From positions 270,501 to 334,500 of the forward strand of contig NC_069094.1 of the NCBI RefSeq assembly GCF_947172395.1: DNA of 64,000 bases, read 5' to 3'. This DNA comes from Bicyclus anynana (taxonomy: Eukaryota; Arthropoda; Insecta; Lepidoptera; Nymphalidae). Below, one piece after another: positions 1 through 12,300 of the stretch. Under the pieces are notes generated by a model. That model ran no database searches, was not told where the DNA came from, and saw only the letters and a list, made by a program, of their open reading frames with translations. Positions within the stretch are counted from its first letter, which is position 1. Every line of letters starts with the position of its first letter. A program made the position numbers and the translations under genes.

Positions 1-289
1 GCACCAAGCAGGTGGAGTGGAACTTGTTGCGGCACTGCTGGCACTTGGTCTTGGGCAGGCTCCAGGTGCCGGCGTGCAGGCGGCTGTAGGGCGGAGTGTA
101 CGCACCAAGCAGGTGGAGTGGAACTTGTTGCGGCACTGCTGGCACTTGGTCTTGGGCAGGCTCCAGGTGCCGGCGTGCAGGCGGCTGTAGGGCGGAGTGT
201 ACGCACCAAGCAGGTGGAGTGGAACTTGTTGCGGCACTGCTGGCACTTGGTCTTGGGCAGGCTCCAGTTGCCGACGTGCAGGCGGCTGT
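1..289. repeat. 101-bp tandem array across the LTN1 RING exon donor (at least 3 copies, cut by window edge)
   Basis: Units start at 1, 102 and 203. Each carries about 84 nt of RING exon end, the GTGCGT donor and about 17 nt of intron. The parental copy (203-289) differs from the other two at several bases and at the unit's exon-internal end, so the two outer copies are duplicates that have diverged together or been homogenised. Read on the minus strand, the repeat stays open in the exon frame across one unit. Confidence 0.9.
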
Positions 290-374
290 AGCACACGTAA
301 CAGCGCGGCGAGCTCTGCAGGCGCGACTTCACCACCTTTGTCCACATCTCCAGCGCTGCCAGCACCGAACCGTT
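207..374 (-). CDS. LTN1: LTN1 exon 25 (RING domain, first six zinc ligands)
   Basis: This exon encodes 56 codons (residues 1771-1826) starting NGSVLAALEMW. Visible RING ligands are C1795, C1798, C1814, C1817, H1822 and C1825, in the family's C-x2-C...C-x2-C-x4-H-x2-C arrangement. The last CPLC pair would be in the final exon outside the window. The donor CTTG|GTGCGT is repeated in the adjoining 101-bp array, so the true exon end could also be the copies at 106 or 5. Confidence 0.9.
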
Positions 375-3300
375 CTGCAACGCAAACAAAAAGAAGCCGC
401 CATCATGAAATTTCTTATTCCTGCACCGATTTCGTTCAAAATTGACATTTGTGCATTGCATGAATGGCAAAAACAGTTTCTGAAGTAAAAATTAATTAAG
501 CTGCCATTTTGAAATTTCTTATTCCTGCACCGATTTCGTTCAAAATTGATATCTAGGCATTGCAAGAATGGCGAAAACAAAAAGTTAACTTTAATGTTCA
601 TCATCATAAGAGTAACGTCACATTATTTTTCGAATTAGTCTCAGCAAGCCCTTTCATTTGTAGGAGTTTATAAATGATTTAGAATGACGTCACACACCTA
701 ACCATATATTCCATACTAAACATGTGCAAAAAAATTTCTTTAGAATAAAAAAACAGATAAGCTCTCATATAGGATCGAGGCTCGAGGGCTCAGAGCCCTT
801 TCGGCTTTTAGCCTTTGTAAAAACACGCAAGCTTTTTTTAAAAAAAGCTAGTCTTATATTTGGGTTTGAAACTCTGAAAACTCTAAAATAGATTTAGACT
901 CGAGGCTAAAGAGCTATTTAGTCTTTAGGCTAGTGGCCTAAAAAATAAGAGTCTTAAAAAAAGAGCTAAAAGACTCGAGTCTTTTGGAAAACAACCTGCG
1001 ACGCGAGGAAGATGTTGAGGCTGTTGTTGACGAAGGGCGGCGTCTTGGGCGGCGTGCTGACGGCGGGCGGCGTGAGCGGGTGGTCGGCCGCCAGCGCCAG
1101 AGACAGCTCCAGCTCGGCGCCGTCCGTGGCCAGCACGCAGCGCACCTCCGCGCGGTTCCGCAGCACCGTTATCTGCGACACGGAAAATAAAGGTATAAAT
1201 GGCGACAAAAACCTACAAGGTTGATTTAAAAAACCTTAAAAAGCACGTAATCAGTTTTCTCGAATGATCTTTAGTACGGAACGTATATACGTTTCCTGTT
1301 TCTGAGAAATTCGGAGATAATTTAGTACCACTTCTTTTTGTGAAGTCGGTTAAAAATAAAAAACAAAGCGCTATCCATGAGCTTCAGGCGTAGCTGCATC
1401 GCAACGGATTCTTGAAGTCTAAAGTGTTGTTTTTCTTTCTTTTAAGTTTAATTTATTCATTTATGTAATACAACAGTGCGTGCGCGCGCATGTGTTTGTG
1501 CGTGTGTGTGTGTGCTCACCCTTGCGTCCTGCAGCTTGTGGGCGTGGTCCTGTAGCTGGCGAAGCTGCGCGCGCACCAGCTCGGGCGTCACGGCGGCGGC
1601 GACCAAGCGGCGCAGCCCGCTCTCCGCCAGCGCCGGCGCCACGCCGCACCAACCGCGCGCGCCCGCCGCGCCCGGCCCGCGCAGCGTCTCCGTCAGCACG
1701 TAGCACGCCAGCGCGCCCACCACGCCGCCGTGCACGCGCTCTGCGGACAGGCTCACGTCACCGCACGCCGCACGCACCCCGCGCCCGGCGAGCGCCACTC
1801 ACCGAGCACGTCCAGCGCCGGCAGCCGGTGGAAGCACTGCAGCCGCTCGGCGCCGAGCGGCGCGCCGCCCTTAAACGCGTAGGCGGCCACGTCGGCGGGC
1901 AGCAGGCGCAGCGCGCACCACACCAGCCCGTCCGCGTACTTGCGCTCCCTGCACGCGCACAATCATTGTTCCAATATGCTAATTTATATAATATGCCGCT
2001 GTACATAAGGAAAGCTGTCCTCGGACACTGTCTGCGTGCGTCACCTGAAGCGCTCGGCGACGACCTGGCGCAGGTCGCCGCGCGCCAGCGAGCTCTGGCC
2101 CAGCGCGGCGGCCGCCAGCAGCATGTAGCCCAGCGTGGCGCTGTGGCTGTCGGAGAAGGGCACCAGCTCGCACACGCTCTCACCCAGCCTGCCGACCGAC
2201 ACAATGATTACTATACTTTCAATAAATATTGTTACGAGGACCTAATTATTATTAGGTTCATAATATGGTCCACAGTTGCTCCGCGAAGTTAAATACCTAA
2301 AGAGTTGTTTACAAAATACTTATTATTTATCGACGAATTCGTGGAATTACTTGTTCGCATTCGATGTTTAGACAAGCTTCTCTCTTGTAGCCGGTATAAA
2401 TAGAGAAGTTTTGCAGAGCTTGAAGGGGAAGAAAGGCCCAACCCAGTGTATTAGATGCCAAGAACTCCGTCACTCGAGCTAAGCATGCCAGACGAACATG
2501 TCGCGAGTATCTGGACGCCGGCGAACGAGCCCAAACCTCGGGTCTCGTCCGGCGGCCCTGCCATCCAAATTAAAATGAAGAAAGAAAAAATAAACAAATG
2601 TCGAGACGAGATAATTAGTGGCAAGGTGTATGAAATATGTAAGATTGTGGACACCATTAATCAAAGGATCACCTGCCTAGGATCTGACGTAGATTACATG
2701 AAAACTGGCCTCACACAATTACAGATTTGATTTGATAATTGATTCGATGATTAGAGAGTAGATGACGAGTGTGTAGAGTACGCTCACGTGACGTCGGCGA
2801 GCGCAGCGTCCGCCAGCTGCTGCAGCTCGTCCAAGGCGTTGCCCAGCAGCGCGCAGCACAGCGCGGGCCGCGGCCGCCGCTCGTCGTCCGCCGCCGCCCA
2901 CTTGTTCAGCGCCTCCGCTGCGGAACGAGTGCTGTAGTGAACCGAGACTAGTGACTGTCACAGGTTACCAAGGCAGATACTACCGAGAAAAACCGACAGC
3001 GGTAACTAATACACTTAGCCGAGTTATATGATCCTGGTGCGATTAATAGAGAGCATTTATTGCGAGTGAGTTTTAAACATCGACTTCCACATGGCGCAGT
3101 CTGTCATGTGCGCAGAGCGATTTGTCATAGCCTCAGATATCTTAATAACAAAACACTAGAAATGTTGTGTACGAGTGACCTTGTCGCCGCAAATGTAATT
3201 CAGAGTTCACTAATTCTCAAAAGAGCTCTCTACAATTTGTGAAAAAAGTGCTAGATAAAAATGGTGTTATGTAATTATTACCAACTATTAAGCTAATAGT

Positions 3301-6300
3301 ATACGTAGTTGTGAAAAGCTGAAATGCTCGAGTCTTGACTCACACCGCGTAGTCATTCCACTTCCAGCTGATAGTATTACGGAGAGACGGCGACAAGTGT
3401 TTTCATAATAATAATTATCATTTATTTTCAACAATTTTTCATATTACTTTTATGCTAAAAGTGCTACAGGGCAATTCTATAATCCCTTTCTTCTTTGCAG
3501 GTAGAAATTTGACAGGTAGAAATATCAAACGAAAAATAATGTGACTAGCATAACAAGACTAGTGGTATGCTCACGATCGCTTCCATTAGTACCGATTAAA
3601 ATTGTTAATAATAATTGTACGACATATTATGTTATTGCATTAATCTTCCTACTAATATCACAAATGCGAAAGTTTGTATGGATCGATGGATGTTCACATG
3701 TTTGTTACTTGTAACGCTGCGACTGAAACGATTGTATCCATCTAAACGTATGTAAGATGTTCAGGGAATTACTGAAAAGATGAATTCTTATTAAAGACGA
3801 CAGATATTTTGATGAATTTCAAGCTGTGACGTCACATTTTAATAAACCACTTATTAAAATGTGACGTCACAGCTCGTCACGTTATTGCAACAATTTCAAG
3901 TTTATAGATAAAAAATATTTTGTTTTTCTATATCTTTTCGAATACAAGATGATATAAAATCAGACTATGTAAATTTTAAACACTTTTCTGATAAGTAGCC
4001 AATTATTTACGCATACTTACTTAGCGTATAGATATTTGGTACATGAAATACACAGAAATCATGACGAATTAGAAATATCAAAAATAACAACAATAATAAT
4101 AAATAATAAAAAATCGGTTACTTTTATCGGTAAATCACATCATTTACTAGACATACAAAACAGACAACACATGAATCTTGAATTTTGTCTCTGCAATCAA
4201 TAAACTAACTCTAGTGTTTCGTTATTATGATTTCTGTGGTCACGGCCCTTCCTCTGTTTTTAAATTTTTCACCTTTTATCATAATATAGTAGTGGAGTTG
4301 TTCTTTTTATTCAATGACAAGTTAGCCTTTGACTGCGATCTCACCTGATGATAATGCATGCAGGCTAACTTGGAACCCATACCTACCTCTAACGGCATCT
4401 GCACGGCACACCAGAGCGCTAAATCGCCAGGTGGAGTAGTAACTACTGATGCCCACCACACCAGACTCGAGAAGTAGTACCAACTGCGCCAGAGAGTCGC
4501 AACAGCTGCGGGGGAGACGTACCGTCCGCCTGCAGCAGCTCGTGCGCCAGCAGCTGCAGCGTGCGGAAGGCGAGGTACTTGTAGGCGGGGTGGCGCACGC
4601 CGGCCAGCGCGCCGGCTGCGTCCGCCGCGCAGCGCGCCAGCGGCCGGCCGGCGTGCGCCGCGTGCCAGCGCATCAGCGTCGCGGCGCGCACCAGGCTGCC
4701 GAGGCTGGCCGCGCTGCTGGCCGTCACCGGCGCGGCGGTGGACCCTGGCGGGGACGCGTCAACTTGAAACTGACTTTCATTTGATTCATCATCATACTAC
4801 ACATATCGACTCGAACTTAAGGGGAAAGTATTACCACTGTTAGACTTGTGTTGTATGGGTCCGTAAGTTGGGCAGTGAAAGGGATTGATAAAAGAATACA
4901 TGCAAATGAAATTCGTACGCTGGTTAGCTTGGTGTGGACATGTCATGCGGAGAGATGAAAGTCATCTTACCAGAAGAATGGTGAGAATGCAAGGGGAAAG
5001 ACACAAGAAGAGAGAAGAAAGAGAGAAACAGACAAACATGTTTGAAAGTTCTTGCAAAAGGCATGACCGCCTGCGCAACGGCTTAATGCCAGCGGGACCT
5101 TGCAACCCATTTGCTCCAGTGCTTTATTTATCAGAAACACATATATACGAAATGGCTGACGTAAGTAACTACGATTTTTCTGCTGATGTCTTCACGTCTG
5201 AATCAATCACACAGATACTCCGAGCTCGCTCGCTATATCTGCCGTTAGGAGACGCAACGCTTTCTACAAGACTTACAGTTAATCACGTTATAGATCCATA
5301 AGCCATCACTGACATGCAATGTTCGAAGATCTTTAAGGAAAGGATATATTTCACTAAAGAATTTTTCAATGTGAGAAGTTTTTCTCACGAATACACGAAC
5401 GCGTTAGATTCGTCGGTTCCTAACTAGACTGTATCCTCGAAATTGTGTTCGTTTTTAATTTCGAGTACTGATTTCCCAACCATAACTTTGTGGAGCGATG
5501 TGTGGGCGTTACATATGTCTTTCCCACGTTGTCGTTCATTTGTGGGCTCATCTGATATGATACTGTTCTGAGGTCATCGAGAATTGTGCAGGTCTTCGTC
5601 TGCCGTGACGACTAAATTGTCAGCAAAGTGACGTTCGCGCCATGCACGTTGGTGCGAGTTTGTCTAACGCATCTGCAAGTGTGTGCACTCACGCAGCACG
5701 AGCAGCAGCAGCTTGAGCAGGTGCTTGTTGATCTCGGGGTAGAAGATGTCGTCCCACTCCTGCAGCAGCTCCGCGCAGGCCGGCCGGCCGCGCAGCGCCC
5801 GCAGGCAGGCCTCCACGCGCGCCAGCAGGCCGGTGGCGGCGCGCAGCAGTGTTGCCACCTTAGTTATTTTAAAACCATGATATATTCTAAAATATTCAGT
5901 AAAAACAAATTATGTCAAGGGCAATTTTGTACGAAATGTAATATTTATGACAATGAATATTTTACCATTACCATAAAAAAAAAATTGTGAGTTAACATTA
6001 AAAGACAGACATCCTGTGGCAAGTCCATGTCTTTCTTTTCATCTTCGCTTCTTAGAAAATTCAAGGGGAACAATTCCGTCACACATACTTTTTGCGTATC
6101 TGCCACAGTAAATATTTTCTTTCCCTTTTCGCCACATTTTTCTTTGGTGCTCCGCTATTGTTCATAGCGTGATGTTATACAAGCCCATAACCTTCCTCGA
6201 TAAATGGACTATTAAACACAATAAGAATTTTCCAATTCGAACCAGTAGCTCCTGAGATTAGCGCGTTAAACCAAACATACACGTTACTCGGGAACCCTCG

Positions 6301-9300
6301 TGTGTGTCGTGTGACTCACGTTGGTGCACTCCCAGCGCGACGCCGTCTGCGCCAGCGAGTCCATGAGCGAGCTCAGCACGATGTTGACGAAGTCCCAGTA
6401 CATGGAGTCGAGCGCGGGCCCCTCGCGCGCCACCAGCTCGCCCAGGTAGTCCAGCAGCGCCGCCGTGCTCATCGCGTGCTCCCACGGCGCGCCCACCAGG
6501 GACCTGACGATAACAATATAGTAGATTGTTATACAAGGGGCTAAAAAGACCCATTATATACGAGGTATTTTTAGGGCCCGAGACGTAAGGCGAGGGCCGC
6601 CTAAATAGAAACCGAGTCTATAATGGGTTTAGCCCCACGTGTTACACTCTGCTTTTCACTACGATTGCGAGAAAATAAAATTGTTTAGTATAATATTCAA
6701 TGATTTATTTTAATTGAAAATTAAATGTACAAAGTCTACAGTTTTGATATTAAGGGAGATGCTTTTACCCAGTAACATAATTTCCGACTACTGTGAAGCT
6801 GAATAATGACTATGAAGGTAAACGTGGGAGATTAATAGTTTAAAAAACTCCTTTTGTAAGTGAATCCATTCGTTGTTGTTTTCTCCACTTATTAAATTTT
6901 TCGTAGGTAAGTATTTAAGTAAATGCGTCTCGACTTTGACTTGAGTGACTTGACTTGACTTTTTTTTTTCACGTGAGAAAAAGGCAAAGGTAAACACCGT
7001 AAAGGATTTCCCATGTCTTTAAATCGCACTCTATTTGCAACTCAATAAAAATTAAATAAAAAAGTAAACGCATTCCACAGACAAGAACGCTGCATTTCAT
7101 TCCAATTTAAAGTTTTTTTTTTTTTTTTTTATAGTAGGCTAGTACTCGTAAAAGACAAGAATTAAAAAACAAAATTACTTTAGCCCCTAGAGGCTAAAAT
7201 GCTTGTTTAGCCCCGCTGTGGAGTGGTAATATGACAGTGTTTTTGAGCAAGAGTAGTGAAAAATACTTTTCATTCCTGATGCACCTTTCAATATGACTAG
7301 CACCTTCGACGAGAGAGAAAAGTTCAAACTTCATTCCAGCAGGCGCAGCACGCGCCGATGTGGCGTATCTCGAGACGAAAGAGACCCATATTTTCAACGC
7401 CGCCGCTATTGGTCAACAATAATTGTCTTTCTGCTCACGAATTACATACACGTGTAGGCCTACAGCCGGGGAGTGACGTCACCTGCCACACAGCATGAAG
7501 CTCTTCCTGTCGGTGTGGTTGACGTAGTAGCTGATGAAAGCCCTGGGGCGGCTCGGCTCCCAGCCCTGCCTCGCCAGCTCGCGCAGCAAGGCGTCGCCGT
7601 TCCGCAGCAGCACGACGAGCATGCTGCGCAACGTCACCCTGCTGCGGGCGAGGAACCGCAGGGACTCGTCCGAGGAGTATCGCGCTTCCGCCTGCAATTG
7701 TGACAGAATGGCTTTTTAAAGTAAACCTTCTCGACGCACGCTCGTTTTGAGGAGTACCAACATACTCAAGTCAAGCATGTGTAAAAGTTGCGTTACGAAA
7801 ATTGTAATCAAAAAGTTTTAAGCGCTTTTAATCTGTAGTGCACACTGCTAAACTGCACAAGTCAGCCCGGCGCCGAATCCGTTTACTCTGTGAACTATTT
7901 AGGAGGAGCTTGTGAAGGAAAGCAAGTCCGACACTATAAAAGGCGTCACAATGTTCGGACGTTGAACAGGAGAGCAACAGAAGTTTTATTTCAGTCGTGT
8001 GGTCTAAAAAGAATATTTGCTGTCTTAAATATGACCAATATACCCTTTCCCTTTTAATTAGTCAAAAAGACTGAAGGGATATGTACGACAACAGTCTAGC
8101 GGATGGGGAATGACCCCATTCAAAGCAAAAACATAATTATTAATTGTAATCCATCCACGAATCATTTCTAAGAAAGTTTTTAACGGTTGTTGTCGCATTT
8201 GTGATTAGGATGTAGTAATGTGACACCAAAAATTGATTCAGCTGCAATAAATAAGAAATAGTTAAATACTCATTATGAGTATGATAGTGCTCACCTGCAA
8301 GTTAAGATAGTACGCATTGTTCGTGATGACCTCTTGAAAAGTTGGTAAACCAATCACTTGCTCCCACTGCACCTCATCTGCATATTTAGTGGTGCCGTCG
8401 AACACAGTGTCGGACACGTCGAGCACAGATTTATTTCCTTTGGCTGATTTTTTATTTGATTTCGAATCAGATTTAAAAGATTTTAATTTAGCTTCTAAAT
8501 GCTGTTCAAAAGTAGGTTCAGTATGTTTTTCGGCTGACGTAGATTCGACAGGAGTATTTTCCAAGTTTTCGCAAGCATCGTCTTCGTCATCCAATGTATA
8601 GTCCAGTTCGTTATTTGGCTCCATTTCAGAATTTTCCGGAGATGCATTCGAAGTTTCCGGCTCTTTACTGAGTTCGTCTTTGACTTTTGAAGTTACTTCA
8701 TCGAATTTAATGTCAAACAATTTTCTGGCAAACGGCCAGTAAAATCCCTCTTTGGTGAGTGATGTCGTCAGACAGGAATATATAGCATCTTTCGTTTCAA
8801 TTGTTATATCATTTAGGATATCGTTTAATAAAGCGTCCAATTGTTGTTTTGTTTGCACAATGGTTTCATAGTGTGGCCACTGCCAAATAAAAAATTAAAA
8901 AACTATAAGTGAGTCAACCGATTATTAAAATATTGAGCAAGCTATTGGTTTTTCTAAAGCTAGGAAAGTTAGTATGTCATAATTTAATTTGATCTAATGG
9001 TGGTAATAATAGTCGAAAACTTGAAATTAAAGTTACGAGGGTTCCAAACGCGCCTTGGTTCGAGAAGAGCCCACAACAAACTCAGCCAAGGATTTTTTTG
9101 CTTACCACCTTTTTTAAAACTAAGCACACAGTCGTATATTACAGTTTAACACCAAGCTTTTTTATTATTAATATAATCATTAACACTATAATAAGCATTT
9201 CACCTGACGTGATATCCGTCTACAATTTCTTACAATTAATTAATTCTGAAGATATAACTCAAAACCAAATTATACTTACAAACGCATAATAGTCGAAAAG

Positions 9301-12300
9301 TGTTCTAATGACTGCATACTCGTACAAAAGCGTACAAAATTGTTCTTTAAAGTGAGAATCGTTCAGCAGAACGTCGCACCGAGCGTCGTGCGCATGACTT
9401 CCGTCTGAAACATTTTGCGTCATTTTACGCAAGAAATATGCACGAAACAGGGTCTTGTACACGTAAACATTGAGGTCGTGTTTCGACAGCTCTTGGTGGG
9501 TTTTCTCGCACGTAGAACTGATTATTTTGCAGAATTCGTTTTTCCTCTGGAAAGTGAGCACGATGTTCCCGTGTATGCAGTCGGACCTGAGCGCGAACAG
9601 CTCGACGGGCGTGTCGGGCTGCACCGCGTCCACCAGCGCCAGCAGCTGCCGGCTGAGCGGCCCGACGGCGCCGCTGTCGGCGGTGAGCGCCGGCGCACCG
9701 AAGATGTGCGGACACAGCGACGCGGCGGCCTCTATGCGGCGCACGTCCAACTCTTCCAGGCTAAAAGTATAAAACTTTTTCATAAAGTTATAATGGTTAA
9801 AGCAATGGAAAATATATCTTCCTAGTTCAAAAGACAAGAAGAAATTCCAAAAGTAACTCCAATGCTCGTTTCACTTTGAATTAGACTTTAGCTCAAATTT
9901 TTGAAGCGTGCGAATAAGCAAGACGAAAATATGTTTCCCAGTGGCGATGACAGATGATTGACTGATAATAATATATGTATATACAAAATACATTAAATTT
10001 AAATAAATTTTAAGTGTCTATGATTTGAAAGTTGGACGGATGGGTTTACACGATACTAAAAGACAATTAAACTTTTTTTTAAATGTAATGTTTTTAAATA
10101 TATCTCTGTTTGTCTGAGGTATCGTTGATACGATTGAATTGAGTTTAATGGGATTTTCACTCGAAGATAGGGAAGGTTATTGAGTGTCACTTTTGATCCT
10201 GAAAACATCTTTGGTTCTCGCGTGATTTGTGAAAAATATAACTTCACGTTGGTCTCGCCAGCCAGTGTACTACAACAGTTGCGAGAGGGCGTCACTCACT
10301 CGCAGAACACGTGTCGCTGCAGGTCGAGCAGCGCCTGCGTCGCCAGCTCGGCGCGGCGCGGCGCGGGCAGCGCGGGCAGCGCGGCGCGCCACTGGCCGCA
10401 CGCGCGCGCCGCCTCCGCCGCATCCGCAGCGTCCAGCCGCTGGAGGTACGGGTCAAGTTCAAGATTAGTGTCAGAAAATACTGTCCGCCATTATGGTTTG
10501 TGTCAAGCGAATTTGTCTGTGCCTGTTTGTTTGGCAAGCAAGCGACAAATCCACTTCGACGGACTAATTAAAATTGGCATATTTCAGACTCTTACCCCAG
10601 GTTCTTATCCTTATCCAATTACAGGAATGTGACGTGATAATATCGATGTGTGAGAGACAGTGAGGTGCTCATTCGAAAACACGTAAGGAGTACACTCACG
10701 GCCATCCTCAGCCGGAATCGGAACACGGCGTGCAGCATGAGCGCAGCGTGCGCGTGCGCCGAGTCGCTCGCCGAGCCGCCCAGCGCGCCCGCCGCCCGCG
10801 CCGCCAGCTCGGCGAGCCGCGAGCCGAGCGCGCCCGCCGCCCGCGCCGCCAGCTCGGCGAGCCGCGAGCCGAGCGCGTCCGCCGCTTGCGCCGCCTCCAG
10901 CCGCGCGCACACCGCGCTCGCCACGCCCTCCACTGCGGCCTCGCTCACCAGCAGCTCTGGAGGAATCAGTACAGGTCAGTAGTCCAGGGGGGAAGAACTC
11001 CGACTCTCCCTCCCACCTTCACTTTACCTTCTTTTTACACACCACCACCGCCTTCACTGGGCGTTCACCCAAGTGAAAGCGTTTTAAAACTATTCATTTC
11101 TTAATGCAAGCTAATACTTTCCAAGACTATCAAAGTCAACCTAAAGAGGGCTCACCAATAAGTCAATAAAGGAAGGAAATGCGGTAGTATTTGACAAAAA
11201 ACTTTTTTTTGTCAAATACTACCGCATTACTATTTATGCCGCTGAGCAGCATCGCTGTGTTCCTGTCCTTTAGTAATGAATTTTTGGAAAGAAAAAACAT
11301 TCATTTCATTGAAATACATGGGAATTCGCACTACACGTCTAAGGGACATCGACTACGTAGCGCTGCAGATCGCGGCGATGTCTAACATGATATGATAAAA
11401 TGATGACGGCGGAACGAGATCAAACAGCTCCTATCACACTGCCCGTAATATATGTTGTAAAATAGCAATGGGCAGGCAACTTTGCAGCGATATTTTACCA
11501 AAACAAATAAATCGAACTATGAATTATAATGACAGACGAGTGCTCACCGCCGGCATCGTCGTGAGCCAGACAGCGCAGCAGCAGGCCGGCCGCCCGCTCG
11601 TCCTCCTCGCGCCTGCACAGCGCCAGCACGGTCGCCGCCACCACCGGCCCGCGCAACCAGCGCCTGCCCGCGGGCGAGCGGCGGTGCGGGGGGGACAGAG
11701 TCACTTGTATACACCATTCCACTACCGATGGTGGAAACTAAAATAATGTTTTGTAATTGTAAAAAAGTATACCACAAAATGGTTTCTAACATGACACGAA
11801 AACAACACAGTGGTCAAACTCGAAATGAAAGATCAGTGATCATTAAAATTATTCAATTCCAAAAATATTTAGGCATTCCATTTGCGTAACAGGAGCGGAT
11901 TTTATAAATTATAACATATTCCCTAAACACATCGCCATCGCCAGGAGGAAGGTCCGGTCCCGTAGTCGACCGCTACAACAGTGTTAGTACTCAGTAGTAG
12001 TAATCTCACCTGCTGGAAGGAGTTGAACATGCTGTCTTGTTCCTCTTCATTGAAGTATTTGACGACCAAAAAGATGACGTCCACGAGCGCCTTGCACCGC
12101 ATGGTGTCTCCGGCCAGCCACGGCCTGAGCACGGCGTCATACAGCCCGTACACCGGCTCGGCGCCGAAATGTTTCGCGAGAGCCGCGAACAACTTTCTGC
12201 TGTCGAATTCTACCAACAAATTCGTCAAAAGCGGGAACACCGATTGAGAAACTTCCTTATTGCGCGCGAAATCGAAGTAACTGCAACAAGTTCTTTCAAC

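Noticed and set aside
1480..2292. 270-codon open frame on the plus strand, Arg/Ala/Pro-rich
   Set aside because: It is antisense to four LTN1 exons (20 amino acids or more each with matching phases), and its length follows from the high GC content, which suppresses stop codons.
10180..10632. 150-codon plus-strand frame
   Set aside because: It is antisense to LTN1 exon 13 with low-complexity Ser/Ala/Arg content.
11664..11737. Use of the acceptor at 11665-11664 for LTN1 exon 11
   Set aside because: It is a good splice site by sequence, but its phase would not join exon 10 to the Listerin reading frame. The site at 11739-11738 does.
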